64,000 nucleotides of DNA from Serratia sp. DD3 (GCF_000496755.2 NZ_AYKS02000047.1:186001-250000); one strand, 5' to 3'. Shown: positions 29,301 to 38,607, counted from the stretch's first letter. The notes: generated by a model from the sequence alone, not told the origin. Numbers and translations: made by a program.

Positions 29301-32300
29301 GGAGTGACTGATTCCACCGTGTTGATTAATAACTCGGCCAATATGGCGCTCTCTGGTAATAACAGCGGGTTAAATGGCCTGATCAATATTGTCGGTACCA
29401 GCACCTTGAGTGTCAGTGACAACCAAAATCTGGGGGCGAGTGCGGTTGATATCGAAACGGGTAGCACCTTAATCTTTAATCAATTAACCGGCACATTAAA
29501 TAATGTTCTCAGTGGTGCAGGGACGTGGGCGTTATCAGGCAGTAACGTGGATTTAATTAATACTAATGCCAATACTTTCCTCGGCACGGTCAGTATCAAC
29601 AACAGCTCAACACTCAATATCGATAGCGCTAACTTGCTTAATACTGCCACCATCGTCGATATCGTGACGGGCAGCGACACCTTGAATATCAACAATAATG
29701 GTAATTTTATTTTTGATAATCAGCTAATTGGTACAGGCGTGATGAATGTTACCACGAACAATAACCAATTTAGTTTTGGTGCGAATATCGGCAATGGCTT
29801 TACGGGTACGGTCAACCTGTTCAATACCCAGTTCCTGCTTTCTGGTGATAACACCACAGGCAATACCAGCACTACGCTGAACTTAGATACAGGCAGCACC
29901 ACCACGGTGGGAACAGGAACGCAATCCATCGGCGCGTTAACCTTTAATGGGGGCACCCTGATTTATGACCAAATCATTGAAAACAATGGGCAATTGACTG
30001 CAGCTGGCACCATCAATGCAACCTCAATTAATACCACAGGTGGCGGTACGGTGAGCGTGGCATTACCGGCAAATGTGCAGCCTGATATTACCGGTCTTGG
30101 CGTATTAAGCCTGGATACCGGGGCGATCGTAGTGGGTTTAATCCAAGGTACTGCAACTGGAACGGGTCAAGAGTTGACCTTAACTGATGGCACCAATACA
30201 CCCATTACCTCCACTTATAAGCAAGGAATTCTCAATCCCAATAGCACCACAGTTGCAGCAACAGGCACCTTTGGTTTTGGTTTGACCACGGGAGAAGCGC
30301 TGGATGGGTTGTATATGAATTATGGCTTGTCTGTCTTGGATCTTTTGACAACGACTAACGACGCTTTAGTACTGACAGGAGCTTTGGCGGATAACGGCAC
30401 GGCGGCTAATGAACTCACTGCACAAATTATCGGTACGGGTGATTTGGCGGTGAACTCGCCTAACGATGGTTCCATCGTCGTGTTGTCTAATGACACCAAC
30501 AGCTACACAGGCGCTACCTTGGTGCGTTCAGGTATTTTACAGCTAGGGTCTAATTCCGCGCTGGGTAATACCGGCAACTTAAGTATTAGCAATGGCGCAA
30601 CAGTTGATTTAAGTACCTACACACAAAGTGTCGGCACACTGAACACAGAAGCCAACGCGCTGCTGGATATGGGCGAAGGTACTCTAACCGTTGGCAATGG
30701 CGGATTAAGTAACGGCATGTTGACTGGCAAGGGTGGCTTAGTACTCACGGGTGGAATATTAACACTGACGAGCAACAGCCCTGATTATCGCGGTATCACC
30801 GATATTAACGCAGGTGCTACAGCGTTATTGAAAGAAACCAAAGCGCTGGGTATTGGTGCGATTATTGTCGATGGCACTTTAAATCTCGATGATGCCGTTG
30901 GTGGTTTATATAACCCGCTATCCGGTTCTGGCAATACGCTACTGACCAATAACTCTGATGTTCTGTTAATGAATGATAACAGTAATTATAGCGGTACTTT
31001 CACGCTGGAATCAGACAATGCGATGACGGCAACCGAAGCTAAAAACTTTGGTGCGGCGTCGGTGAACAATAACGGCAATCTCATACTGAGCAATACGAGC
31101 TACTGGAATTTGACTACGCCGATTAGCGGCACGGGCGTGGTGACCAAGCAAGGTAACGGCATGGTATATATCGGTAGCAGCACTGTGACTGCCAATGCCA
31201 CCGTGGTGCAGGCAGGGTCTTTGATCATTGGCACTGAGCCAGCTCTCATGAGCGCAGTCTTACCTGCGGCAAGTGGCCCGGTGGTATTAAATAGCGATGT
31301 CTTTGTACAGACCTATGGCACCTTCGGTGGTGATGGCACCGTAACTGGTAACCTTACCAATGAGGGGAATGTTCTGGTAGGCCGCAGTGCTAATGGCGTT
31401 GATTACGGCACCCTCACCGTTAATGGTGATTATATTGGTCAAGGCGGTAACCTGACCTTTGATAGCGTCCTGGCCGGCGATAACTCACCCACCGATAAAC
31501 TAGTGATAGCGGGCGACACGTCGGGAACGGGGACCGTGGCGGTGAATAATATCGGCGGTCAAGGGGCACAAAACACGAACGGCATTGAAATCATCAGTGT
31601 TGGCGGCACCTCTGCCGCTACCTTTACCCTCAATGGCCGTGCGGTAGCTGGAGCTTTGGAATATTTCCTCTATCAAGGCACGACGGCTGACCCGACCAAT
31701 GGCAACTGGTATCTGCGCTCGAACTATGTCCAACCGACTTATCGTCCAGAAGCGGGAGGCTATATCGCCAATATTGCGGCGGCCAATACTCTGTTTAACA
31801 GCCGCCTGGAAGACATGAGCGCCAGCAGTACCGCCAATGGCACGGACGATATGGATACCAGCCTGTGGTTACGTCAATCTATCTCACGCAACAAATTCAA
31901 GGATGCCAGCGGGCAGCTCTCCAATACCAGCAGTCGCTTTGTGACCCAGTTGGGTGGCGAAGTGTGGGATGGCCAGTTGACGGGTAAGGATTACGTGGGT
32001 GTAGGCGTGATGGCCGGTTATGCACGCTCTACCGGTACCACCGACGCCACGTCACTGACCTATAAGGCGGATAACAGCCTGACGGGTTACAGTATCGGTG
32101 TCTACGGCACCTGGTATCAGAATGCCGTCAAACATAACAGCCCTTATGTCCACACTTGGCTGCAGTACGAGTGGTTTGAAGGTTCAGTGAACGGTGATCT
32201 GCTCTCCAGTGAAAAATACCACCTGCGTGGTGTGAGCATGTCGGTGGAGGGGGGCTATCCGTTCCAGGTCTATCAGGTGGCTGACAACAGTGGCTATATC

Positions 32301-32696
32301 ACGCCGCAAGCCCAGCTCACTCTCAACGGTGCGAAGATGAGTGATCTCACCGAGGACAACGGCACGTTGGTACAGCAGAGTGGACAGAATAATCTGCAAA
32401 CGCGTTTGGGTGCCAAGTTCTCTAACGATACGCAATTAGGAGCGGATAAAGCGCATCCACAGATCCTGACCAGCTATCTGGAACTGAACTGGATCCACAA
32501 CACCCGTCTGGCGGGTGTGACGATGGATGGCATGGAGATGCAACAGACTGGCAGCCGTCATCTGGTTGAAGTGAAACTCGGTGTCGAAGGTAAGGTCAAC
32601 AACAACCTGAGTGTCTGGGGTAGCCTGACCAACCAGATTGGGCAACAGAGTTATGATGACAAAGCGGCGATGCTGGGGGTGAGGTATAAATTCTAA
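23340..32696 (+). CDS. Giant type V autotransporter adhesin (3118 residues)
   Basis: Residues 1-25 (MNKSYRVIWSAALQVWVVVS) are an extended signal peptide region (ESPR), with the signal peptide core ending at AYA, about residue 71. A passenger of about 2750 residues follows. It is rich in Gly, Asn, Thr, Ser and Ala and has repeated G-T-L-N-L style rungs typical of autotransporter-associated beta-helix repeats. A C-terminal autotransporter beta-barrel spans about 2840-3118, starting LWLRQSISRNKF and ending MLGVRYKF with the terminal phenylalanine. Passenger cysteines are limited to the N-terminal ITAIQCSADPNC. The passenger contains three long homologous modules of about 610 residues. It is a surface protein, probably for adhesion or biofilm; the receptor is unknown. 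No disruption is seen over 9.4 kb. Confidence 0.92.
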   Translation: MNKSYRVIWSAALQVWVVVSELTKSQQKTANHSSCSHQSNKKRTQSNNLFRNSAIALSLFSSLAIYQNAYAITAIQCSADPNCVEVGTVLALTNAINNSATNAPTTVLITAPLVIPSSIPVLLNNTNNRHNLVIDGGGNNFTFNAAEAFTGAATDSGNLTFQNFGNISSNNGGPIFYSVTNTTTAVTVSLDNFGTIPNGKIVSLGDDSGTSLPANNNSVLRLVNFNGSITYAAFIQLALATTVEFTGTSTVAGLGSGGYPAIFWGMGNAANSLMHFYGTSNVTATGRVFTNGPADKGGTGKTYSYQIDDGAIVNMAFSAQNPLGVANNGVQIGSYNTGAGTFGTGATLIMNNLAGDVISNASSTVGSKIDNGPTSPGDVIYNLGAGSSLIVASGASNNGIYVSKTGAGGTGNIYIRSNGLISSDGTGVGAPSAGTGINVSETATGSAGNVVVMNDSAGNIVKATGINVTDNASAGTVNITNAGTITSNISGITLTSTLAAGKTMNVIGTGGIINAIAGNGITLSDANTILNLTGGTIATTNAANGINFSSTTGARTHSIDGTTFNINGTGQAIVKASGAATVNLSNTTINNNGAGPVFTFAGGAGGYNFNAGTNIINLTDPASIGFRTTAALDLTNFYLTIDSIAGGSKGISTTGTLAGSESVIVGPNTSLIGITAISYDNGALAQTLTNNGLVSGSVAMGGIGNTITNNGTLAALTSGAGNDVLTLNTGSVSNDVIDLGNGINTVNIYQGATVADIQTGTDNDLFNIYNSSLVSPIELGLLNAGTGINTLSLINSVIALAPTTSLQNFSAINLDTASQLILSDTNNVTSGTINLSGIGTNQLVFGADYNGDFSAVIGGVGNTELLNGANVTLTGANTFVGTWNVELGSTLNASDYSVLSPGNQLGSAAIELNGVLNLTNAGTFNNALTGNGILNIDNAGTGFSAGAGVGNAFAGTANISNTILDLTPINSAVLQNATLSDNSGSVITMSAGNYNIGNLNFGGGALRFTTGALITTNTLSTTGNSTIQADPQLLTSGNLLDLDTGVLMDLVSSQNSLTPAQLANFTLTDLSGATLAPGRDVAYFQGGNNVALNTFSFSLVSNLGLSIYEQLSVSQILDGQTLTLTSAGATDTGLSAQLTGTGNLAIDATGGPITLNNGANNYQGTTSVDSGTLNVGADGALGNTSSLITLAGTIVNLGGFTQTVGSLTNAGILDLVGGTLTLTNGGTSSSVNGLVGTGNLNVQNGLFTVSAANNGYTAQTNINTGAAVTLSAADALGSGGISVAGTLNLNAADANFDNVLSGAGAVNANAAITLAADNTGFTGFYNVTSPGSLTAIQANNLGTSTVDLLNSGAQLILNGFNDSLTAALVGVTGSSVEVINSANTVLSTDNSGFAGLFNIDGTSTLTASDSMHLGGSSVAIASGGQLIFDGYNSGILSTLNNTLTGAGNWILTNSSIDLSDNTTRVSGLTGDIVLNNGAVLTMNQVTTLDAGTALNLANSNSVLNINTTGAFTLGNELLGTGTVNVNTANGAFDFANTVGTGFAGTVTLQDTQFSLADTNAATLAGASLTLNSGSVTTVGVPSVSSNPSIQNLEINNDAVLTFTAGAPLAEAESVLNVSTFTANGGAINLNTGLGWDNVNPVPTGLSILDQNRGVVGSKLINATSPSVGAGNLTLQINGVAIDSSTAVTANITQGADTVAIATYNYALTDSDTSGAAGLYLNYGLTELNLVFNGANALKVATGTDPTSNRELTALITGTGDIFFDATNGPLTVSNNDNDYSGATTISAGNLISGADNVLGGTSTLTVNTGATWNLDRHSQNLKVLANSGTIDLAQGVLNISNGGTSDSVGGLTGAGTLNVTGGTLTLSADNNTLSAATNIASGATVTLNSTGNLGVSSLVDVGGTLNFNGANTFANQFRGAGVINTNAAVQLSGASTFSGTHNVNADGALTVTAANNLGDAAATVNLLTNTSQLIFSGVTDTVANMLTGVTDSTVLINNSANMALSGNNSGLNGLINIVGTSTLSVSDNQNLGASAVDIETGSTLIFNQLTGTLNNVLSGAGTWALSGSNVDLINTNANTFLGTVSINNSSTLNIDSANLLNTATIVDIVTGSDTLNINNNGNFIFDNQLIGTGVMNVTTNNNQFSFGANIGNGFTGTVNLFNTQFLLSGDNTTGNTSTTLNLDTGSTTTVGTGTQSIGALTFNGGTLIYDQIIENNGQLTAAGTINATSINTTGGGTVSVALPANVQPDITGLGVLSLDTGAIVVGLIQGTATGTGQELTLTDGTNTPITSTYKQGILNPNSTTVAATGTFGFGLTTGEALDGLYMNYGLSVLDLLTTTNDALVLTGALADNGTAANELTAQIIGTGDLAVNSPNDGSIVVLSNDTNSYTGATLVRSGILQLGSNSALGNTGNLSISNGATVDLSTYTQSVGTLNTEANALLDMGEGTLTVGNGGLSNGMLTGKGGLVLTGGILTLTSNSPDYRGITDINAGATALLKETKALGIGAIIVDGTLNLDDAVGGLYNPLSGSGNTLLTNNSDVLLMNDNSNYSGTFTLESDNAMTATEAKNFGAASVNNNGNLILSNTSYWNLTTPISGTGVVTKQGNGMVYIGSSTVTANATVVQAGSLIIGTEPALMSAVLPAASGPVVLNSDVFVQTYGTFGGDGTVTGNLTNEGNVLVGRSANGVDYGTLTVNGDYIGQGGNLTFDSVLAGDNSPTDKLVIAGDTSGTGTVAVNNIGGQGAQNTNGIEIISVGGTSAATFTLNGRAVAGALEYFLYQGTTADPTNGNWYLRSNYVQPTYRPEAGGYIANIAAANTLFNSRLEDMSASSTANGTDDMDTSLWLRQSISRNKFKDASGQLSNTSSRFVTQLGGEVWDGQLTGKDYVGVGVMAGYARSTGTTDATSLTYKADNSLTGYSIGVYGTWYQNAVKHNSPYVHTWLQYEWFEGSVNGDLLSSEKYHLRGVSMSVEGGYPFQVYQVADNSGYITPQAQLTLNGAKMSDLTEDNGTLVQQSGQNNLQTRLGAKFSNDTQLGADKAHPQILTSYLELNWIHNTRLAGVTMDGMEMQQTGSRHLVEVKLGVEGKVNNNLSVWGSLTNQIGQQSYDDKAAMLGVRYKF
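26700..31180 (+). repeat. Three long homologous modules in the adhesin passenger
   Basis: The landmark (L/E)(L/S)(T/A)-(A)-(L/Q)-GTG(N/D)L followed by NNY.G.T and DALG or equivalents recurs at about 26740, 28588 and 30411, spacings of about 1.85 and 1.82 kb. Following landmarks (NGGTSSSVNGL, NGGTSDSVGGL, NGGLSNGMLTG) keep the same order. Copies are divergent at protein level, so this is an old duplication. Confidence 0.75.
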
Positions 32697-32734
32697 GGGC
32701 TTGATCTGTTTTCTTTAATGTCTTGATGTGATGG

Positions 32735-32760
32735 CAGGTGTGCGGGGAACCGCACACCTG
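32735..32760 (+). terminator. Terminator-like hairpin after the adhesin gene
   Basis: CAGGTGTGCGG-GGAA-CCGCACACCTG makes an 11-bp perfect stem 38 bases past the stop codon, followed by a weak TTATG tract. Confidence 0.7.
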
Positions 32761-33187
32761 TTATGACCTGATGAGGTGATACAGCAACCCATCCAGCACA
32801 TGGGGAGACTCCCTGACCCGGCTGATCATTTTGGTATAAAATGGGCTGTATTAGTCTGATATATCCGTCATACTTGCCAGTTGCATGTGTGTCGGCTTTC
32901 CTCGCTCAGAAAGTATTATCTGCCAAATGACGCAGGATGATACGCAAGATAGTACATCTTACACGCCAACCAGGAATATCCTGACACTGAAGGCCAGAGA
33001 TGTTGATGCTTTGAGGATGTAGGTTCAGAGATAAAACAATAAGGTCGCCCTGCTGTGAGCATACCGGGTATTCTGTCCAAAGGTACTGGTCGACGGAAAC
33101 ATTTATAGTGCGATGGACGCGCGCTTCTCAAGATTTTTCAATCGTTCTGGCCAAATAGCTGGACAATACACAACAAGAGGAAAAAGT
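32761..33187. other. Intergenic region before osmF
   Basis: No gene is seen. From about 32867 the sequence CATACTTGCCAGTTGC resembles the start of the ERIC-like repeats elsewhere in the window but is degenerate and lacks the second arm. The osmF promoter should lie in the last 150 bases. Confidence 0.4.
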
Positions 33188-34120
33188 ATGGTAATCGCCC
33201 CTTCACGTGGTCGTGTCTTTGCTCTGGCGCTGGGTTTGCTTGCCGCGAGCGTTGGTATGGCGCAAGCAGCCGATACGGTGCGCGTTGGCTCTAAAATTGA
33301 TACCGAAGGCTCATTGCTCGGTAACATCATCGTACAGGTGCTGGAATCTAACGGCATTAAAACCACCAATAAGTTACAGCTTGGCACCACCAAAGTGTTG
33401 CGCGGCGCGATCACTGCCGGTGAAATTGACATCTATCCGGAATACACCGGCAACGGTGCGTTTTTCTTTTCTGATGAAAAAGACCCTGCATGGAGAAATG
33501 CTCAGGCCGGTTTTGAGAAAGTGAAAAAGCTGGATTATGACAAGAACAAAATTGTCTGGTTGGATGCCGCGCCGGCCAATAACACCTGGACCATTGCTAT
33601 CCGTCAGGACCTGGCGGATGCCAATCATCTGAAAACAATGGCCGATCTGGGCAAGTGGATCAACGCTGGCGGCAAGTTCAAGCTGGCGGCGTCAGCTGAA
33701 TTCATCGAGCGTTCGGATGCCCTACCCGCGTTCCAGGATGCCTACGGCTTTAAGCTGAACCAGGATCAGTTGCTGTCGTTGGCCGGTGGTGATACTGCGG
33801 TGACCATCAAGGCGGCGGCGGAGCAAACCTCCGGTGTGAACGCGGCGATGGCCTACGGGACCGACGGCCCGGTAGCAGCGCTGGGGCTGCAAACGCTGGA
33901 AGATCCAAAGGGAGTGCAGCCGATTTACGCGCCAGCACCGATTATTCGTGAAGCAACGCTTAAACAGCATGCCAACATCGCTGAATTACTAAAACCGGTA
34001 TTCGCTTCACTGGACGGTCCGACGCTGCAAAAACTCAATGCGCAGATCGCGGTGGAAGGTCAGGACGCCAAACAGGTTGCGGCGGCTTACCTTAAAGAGA
34101 AAGGTTTGGTGAAGGGATAA
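33188..34120 (+). CDS. osmF: Osmoprotectant ABC transporter, substrate-binding protein OsmF (YehZ)
   Basis: The 310-residue periplasmic protein has a signal peptide (ALALGLLAASVGMAQA) and the family start DTVRVGSKIDTEGSLLGNII, then LQLGTTKVLRGAITAGEIDIYPEYTGNG, as in OsmF/ProX-type choline/glycine-betaine binding proteins. ATG 33188 is used because GAGG lies seven bases upstream and it begins the signal peptide; the frame itself is open to 33113. It is the first gene of the unit osmF-yehY-yehX-yehW. In E. coli this system has low affinity for glycine betaine and is RpoS-dependent. Confidence 0.93.
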   Translation: MVIAPSRGRVFALALGLLAASVGMAQAADTVRVGSKIDTEGSLLGNIIVQVLESNGIKTTNKLQLGTTKVLRGAITAGEIDIYPEYTGNGAFFFSDEKDPAWRNAQAGFEKVKKLDYDKNKIVWLDAAPANNTWTIAIRQDLADANHLKTMADLGKWINAGGKFKLAASAEFIERSDALPAFQDAYGFKLNQDQLLSLAGGDTAVTIKAAAEQTSGVNAAMAYGTDGPVAALGLQTLEDPKGVQPIYAPAPIIREATLKQHANIAELLKPVFASLDGPTLQKLNAQIAVEGQDAKQVAAAYLKEKGLVKG

Positions 34121-34166
34121 CATCTCTGGCCCCCAATGGGGGCCGACATGGAGCCGGAGAGTTTCT

Positions 34167-35327
34167 TTGATTATTGCCGTAAAAAACCGCGTATTACTGA
34201 CACTGTTTATTCTGTTGCTGCTGGCTGCATTTGGGCTGCCGTTTCTCAGTTATGCCCCCAATCGCCTGTTATCGGGCACGAGTATTTCCCTGATGTCCCT
34301 ATTGCACGGTCCGCCGCTGTGGCTGTTGGCGCCCCTGTTGCTACTGGCGGCTCTCAGCCTATTGGCACCGCTCAGGCGCAATGCGTTATTAACCGTGCTG
34401 GCGGCTTCGACGCTGCTGACGCTCACACTGTGGATAAGCGGCCATGCCGCCCTGCAGTTGGCACAACAAGGTTCCAAACTGGCGCGCACTTCCTTGGGGA
34501 GCGGTTGTTGGCTGATGCTAGCGCTGAGCCTGCTGATGGCTGCCGACGCCATCACTCGCATTACCTCCTCGCATTTATGGCGCATGCTCAGCAACCTGTT
34601 GGTGATATTGCCTGCACTGGTGCTGTTGTTCAGCCATCAGTTGGATCAACTCTCATTGTTGAAAGAGTATTACAATCGGCAAGATGTGTTTGATGCCGCG
34701 CTGTTACAGCACCTGACTATCCTATTGGCGACGCTGGTGCCGACATTATTGATTGGTGTGCCGCTCGGGGTGTTGTGTTTTCGCTCTGCACGCTGGCAGA
34801 GGCCTATATTCTCCACACTGAATATTATCCAGACAGTTCCGTCGATTGCCTTGTTTGGCCTGTTGATCGCGCCTTTGGCGGGTTTGGCGAAAGCATTTCC
34901 TTGGCTGGCAGAACATGGCGTCAGTGGCATTGGTATGGCACCGGCAATTTTTGCGTTGGTGCTGTACGCCCTGTTGCCGCTGGTACGCAGTGTTGTCGCT
35001 GGGTTGCAAACTGTGCCAGCCAGCGTGATCGAATCCGCCTGTGGCATGGGGATGACGCGTGGGCAGGTTTTCTTCTGCGTACAGTTACCGCTGGCGTTGC
35101 CGTTGTTCCTGACCGGCGTGCGTATTCTTGCGGTGCAGACCGTCGGCATGGCGGTGGTCGCGGCGCTGATTGGTGCCGGAGGTTTTGGCGCTATTGTGTT
35201 CCAGGGCCTGCTCAGTAGCGCACTGGATTTGGTGCTGCTGGGGGTTATTCCGGTGATCGTGATGGCGGTAATCGTCGATTCACTGTTCAAGTTTATGGTT
35301 TCAATTTTGGAAGTGTCACGCCGATGA
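34167..35327 (+). CDS. yehY: Osmoprotectant ABC transporter permease YehY
   Basis: This is a 386-residue inner-membrane permease. The N-terminal half has extra hydrophobic segments (LFILLLLAAFGLPFLS, LLLLAALSLLAPL), and the C-terminal half is the ABC permease domain, with the EAA-type loop ESACGMGMTRGQVFFCVQLPLALP. TTG 34167 is the start, with GGAG about eight bases before it; an ATG at 34148 is out of frame. It overlaps yehX by four bases (ATGA). Confidence 0.9.
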   Translation: MIIAVKNRVLLTLFILLLLAAFGLPFLSYAPNRLLSGTSISLMSLLHGPPLWLLAPLLLLAALSLLAPLRRNALLTVLAASTLLTLTLWISGHAALQLAQQGSKLARTSLGSGCWLMLALSLLMAADAITRITSSHLWRMLSNLLVILPALVLLFSHQLDQLSLLKEYYNRQDVFDAALLQHLTILLATLVPTLLIGVPLGVLCFRSARWQRPIFSTLNIIQTVPSIALFGLLIAPLAGLAKAFPWLAEHGVSGIGMAPAIFALVLYALLPLVRSVVAGLQTVPASVIESACGMGMTRGQVFFCVQLPLALPLFLTGVRILAVQTVGMAVVAALIGAGGFGAIVFQGLLSSALDLVLLGVIPVIVMAVIVDSLFKFMVSILEVSRR

Positions 35328-36259
35328 TTCAGTTTAATCAGGTCAGCAAGATTTTTCAGGGTAAGCCCGCGGTGGACGATCTTACATTGCAGATTGCCAA
35401 GGGTGAATTTGCCGTACTGATCGGCACCTCTGGTTCAGGCAAGTCCACAACGTTAAAAATGATCAACCGACTGATCGAACACGATCAGGGAAAAATTTTC
35501 TTTGCCGGTGAAGAGATTCAGAAATTTAAACCGCAGGATCTGCGCCGCCGAATGGGTTATGCGATCCAGTCGGTTGGTCTGTTTCCGCATTGGACAGTGG
35601 AGGAAAATATTGCCACGGTGCCACAACTGCTGAAATGGCCACGCGCACGAATTCGCGATCGGGTGACTGAATTACTGGAGCTGTTACATCTGGAAGCGGA
35701 TTTGTTCCGTCATCGTTATCCGTACCAGCTTTCCGGTGGGCAGCAGCAGCGGGTTGGGGTTGCACGCGCATTGGCTGCTGACCCAGAGGTGTTGTTGATG
35801 GATGAACCCTTTGGTGCACTTGATCCGGTGACACGTGCGGCGTTGCAAACTGAGATTTCACGTATTCATCATCTCTCCGGGCGCACCATTGTGTTAGTGA
35901 CGCATGACATTGACGAAGCATTGGCCCTGGCGGACCGTATCGTGTTGCTCGACCAGGGCCGCATCGTGCAGCAGGGCACACCGCTGGAGCTATTAACCGT
36001 ACCGGCCAACGATTTTGTGCGTGATTTCTTTGGCCGCAGCGATCGCGGTATCAAACTCTTGTCGTTAAGCACCGTGGCTAAGCGGGTACGCCCTGGCCAT
36101 GCGGAAGGGGAACCCATCACCGCCGCCATGAGTCTGCGCGAAGCACTGTCGGTGTTTGTGGCCCGGGGCTGTGAATGCTTACCGGTGATTGGCGAACAAG
36201 GCGAGGCGCTTGGCGTGTTGTATTTCAGTGATTTGATTAGCCAAAAGGCATTGTCATGA
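35324..36259 (+). CDS. yehX: Osmoprotectant ABC transporter ATP-binding protein YehX
   Basis: The 311-residue ATPase has Walker [13 protein letters not shown], the signature [15 protein letters not shown], Walker [14 protein letters not shown] and the switch histidine in LVTHDIDEA. The C-terminal region (about 240-311) includes a partial CBS-like segment ([21 protein letters not shown]), typical for ProV-like ATPases that sense ionic strength. Both ends overlap neighbours by four bases, showing tight coupling. Confidence 0.94.
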   Translation: MIQFNQVSKIFQGKPAVDDLTLQIAKGEFAVLIGTSGSGKSTTLKMINRLIEHDQGKIFFAGEEIQKFKPQDLRRRMGYAIQSVGLFPHWTVEENIATVPQLLKWPRARIRDRVTELLELLHLEADLFRHRYPYQLSGGQQQRVGVARALAADPEVLLMDEPFGALDPVTRAALQTEISRIHHLSGRTIVLVTHDIDEALALADRIVLLDQGRIVQQGTPLELLTVPANDFVRDFFGRSDRGIKLLSLSTVAKRVRPGHAEGEPITAAMSLREALSVFVARGCECLPVIGEQGEALGVLYFSDLISQKALS

Positions 36260-37032
36260 ACCTGTCATCGGTCTTGCGCTGGCTACGCGATCCACTGCCC
36301 TGGACCTTTGCCCTGCTGCTGGCATTGGTGTTTGGCATGAATCATCTACAGGGTCTGTTTGCCGCCTGGTTCCCGGATCTGGATCGGCCTGTATATCAGC
36401 AAGACAGTTTTATCTCACTGGTATGGGCACACCTGTTGTTAGTGGCGGTCTCCAGCATGATTGCTGTGGTGATTGGTGTGGCCGCTGGGGTTGGCGTGAC
36501 ACGCCGTGCAGGTAAAGAGTTCCGTTCGCTGGTGGAGACCGTTGTGGCGGTTGGCCAGACCTTTCCGCCGATTGCGGTGTTAGCGGTCGCGGTACCGGTT
36601 ATGGGGTTTAGCGAAAAACCGGCAATTATTGCGCTGGTACTGTACGGTTTGTTGCCAATCCTGCAGGGTACGTTGGCGGGCATTGAATCGGTACCCAGTG
36701 CCATCCGCGAAATTGCGCAAGGAGTCGGGATGAGTGCTAGGCAGATCCTGTGGCGTGTTGAACTCCCCCTGGCGGCTTCGGTGATTGTTGCCGGTATCCG
36801 CACTTCGGTGATCATTAATATCGGCACGGCGGCGATCGCCTCCACCGTTGGCACTAAAACGCTTGGTTCGCCGATTATTATTGGCCTTAGCGGCTTTAAT
36901 ACTGCCTATGTGATCCAGGGTGCCGTGGTGGTAGCCCTGTTGGCGATCATCACCGATATGCTGTTTGAGCGCTGGGTGCGGCATCTCACCGCCTGGAGTC
37001 AACAGACTCTAACGGTTTCTGCTGCCGAGTAA
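36256..37032 (+). CDS. yehW: Osmoprotectant ABC transporter permease YehW
   Basis: This 258-residue permease has a membrane domain of about five segments and the EAA-type loop [24 protein letters not shown]. It forms the second permease subunit with YehY. Start ATG 36256 overlaps the yehX stop. No clear terminator follows within 130 bases. Confidence 0.93.
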   Translation: MNLSSVLRWLRDPLPWTFALLLALVFGMNHLQGLFAAWFPDLDRPVYQQDSFISLVWAHLLLVAVSSMIAVVIGVAAGVGVTRRAGKEFRSLVETVVAVGQTFPPIAVLAVAVPVMGFSEKPAIIALVLYGLLPILQGTLAGIESVPSAIREIAQGVGMSARQILWRVELPLAASVIVAGIRTSVIINIGTAAIASTVGTKTLGSPIIIGLSGFNTAYVIQGAVVVALLAIITDMLFERWVRHLTAWSQQTLTVSAAE

Positions 37033-37161
37033 GGAAAACATGATGCAGGTATCTTTGCCAATGTACGCAGGGTTCCACCAGGTGCTGGTACGGTCAGTAA
37101 GGTCAACAGACAGGCTCCCCCTCATTCAAGGAGGAGAAGCCATAGATTATCAATAATCTCG

Positions 37162-38607
37162 TTAGTAAAGGCCCAAGAACTTCCACCATGCCAGACCGAC
37201 AGTTAACAACACCAGCTGATTGACCACGCTACAGACAAACCCGGTACTCCACCAGGTGGCGGTGGGAACATAGCCAGGGGCAAATAAAATGGGCCCGCGT
37301 GCATGGGTGTATTGTGTCAAAGAGCATGAGAAGCTACTGGAAAATGCCAACATCAGAGCCATTGGCATACTTGGGATCCCCAGTTGGATACCTAATGTGA
37401 GGAAAACTGAGTATAGCGCGACAATTTGCGCATTCCCGCTAGCAAAGAAATAGTGCGCATACAGATACACTGCATTCAATACTACCAATAGCACTATCCA
37501 ATTACTGTTACCTGCCAGGCCGCTCACTTCCTGGCCGACCGTGTTGCCAAACCATGACATAAAGCCCAAGTCTTTCAATTGATCTGCCATCATTAATAGT
37601 GCAGCAAACCAAATCAACGTATCCCAAGCCCCTTTTTCGGAAATCACATCTTTCCAGCTTAATACACCACTCAGTAACAGCAGAGATAAACCAATAAATG
37701 CCCCAGTGGTTGGGTCGATGTTTAACACTTTGTAAAAAATCCACAGAACAAGCAGCACAACAACCGTGCCTGCCATCATCCACTCTGGTTTTGACATTCC
37801 CCCCATTTCTGCCAGCTGTTGTTTTGCCAACTTTGGAGCATCAGGCGTGTGTTTGATTTCGGGTCTGGCAGTAAAAAAGTAGATAACCAGCGGGATAAGG
37901 ATAAAAGAAACCAGGCAAGGGACCACCGCAGCCACTAACCAACCGGTCCAGGTCAAAGTAATATTTTCATTCGCGGCTAGTTTTACAATCAATAAGTTAC
38001 CGGTAAAGGCTGTCATAAACATGGCGGAAGTAACATCGTTGATATTCCCCATGCAAGTCACCAGAAAAGTGCCTATTTTTTTACGTGAAGCATCATCTGG
38101 CCGGGATTCAAAGCTACGTGCCAATGAGTCTGCGACGGGATAAAGAACCCCACCACAACGAGCCGTATTACTCGGCATAGCAGGAGCCAGAATCAAGTCA
38201 GCTAATGCCAAACCATAAGCTAAGCCTAAGGTTCTTTTCCCTAACAGGGTAATCAGTATCAGGGAAATTCTACGCCCCAGGCCGGTTTTAATGAATCCTC
38301 GCGCGATAAGAAACGCCACAACAATCAACCAGATTGTTGAGTTATTCATATTTCTTAAGCCGGTTTTAATCGCATCGGCGGCGGTGGCATCTCCACCGGC
38401 ATTGAGGACAACATAAACGGTGATCGCAATGATGCCAACAGCACCAATCGGTAGCACATTAATAACAATGCTGATGATCGTAGCAACAAATAATACCAGA
38501 GAATGCCAGGCGGCCAACTTCAGCCCTTCAGGTGGCGCGATATTCCAGAATATTAATGCCAGAACGATGATGATAGTTAAAGGCAACCATTTAACATTAC
38601 TTACCAT
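37162..38607 (-). CDS. DASS-family (SLC13/CitT-like) anion transporter
   Basis: The 481-residue protein has about twelve hydrophobic segments and the divalent anion:sodium symporter features APAMPSNTARCGGVLYPV (SNT motif) and a later SFSCSLTQYTHARGPI loop. Members (CitT, TtdT, YbhI, YflS) exchange or co-transport di- and tricarboxylates such as citrate, tartrate, malate or 2-oxoglutarate. No lyase or two-component gene adjoins, so the substrate cannot be named. GGAGTG before ATG 38607 serves as ribosome-binding site. Complete. Confidence 0.9.
   Translation of the reverse strand: MVSNVKWLPLTIIIVLALIFWNIAPPEGLKLAAWHSLVLFVATIISIVINVLPIGAVGIIAITVYVVLNAGGDATAADAIKTGLRNMNNSTIWLIVVAFLIARGFIKTGLGRRISLILITLLGKRTLGLAYGLALADLILAPAMPSNTARCGGVLYPVADSLARSFESRPDDASRKKIGTFLVTCMGNINDVTSAMFMTAFTGNLLIVKLAANENITLTWTGWLVAAVVPCLVSFILIPLVIYFFTARPEIKHTPDAPKLAKQQLAEMGGMSKPEWMMAGTVVVLLVLWIFYKVLNIDPTTGAFIGLSLLLLSGVLSWKDVISEKGAWDTLIWFAALLMMADQLKDLGFMSWFGNTVGQEVSGLAGNSNWIVLLVVLNAVYLYAHYFFASGNAQIVALYSVFLTLGIQLGIPSMPMALMLAFSSSFSCSLTQYTHARGPILFAPGYVPTATWWSTGFVCSVVNQLVLLTVGLAWWKFLGLY

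Noticed and set aside
24054..32645. Many minus-strand open frames of 60-185 codons opposite the autotransporter gene, rich in Val, Pro, Leu and Ala
   Set aside because: They are antisense shadows of the Gly/Thr/Asn-rich passenger codons. They have no ribosome-binding sites or family features.
23340..32696. CRISPR-like periodicity inside the repetitive adhesin
   Set aside because: The repeats are divergent coding repeats in one open frame. No identical short repeats with unique spacers are present anywhere in the window.
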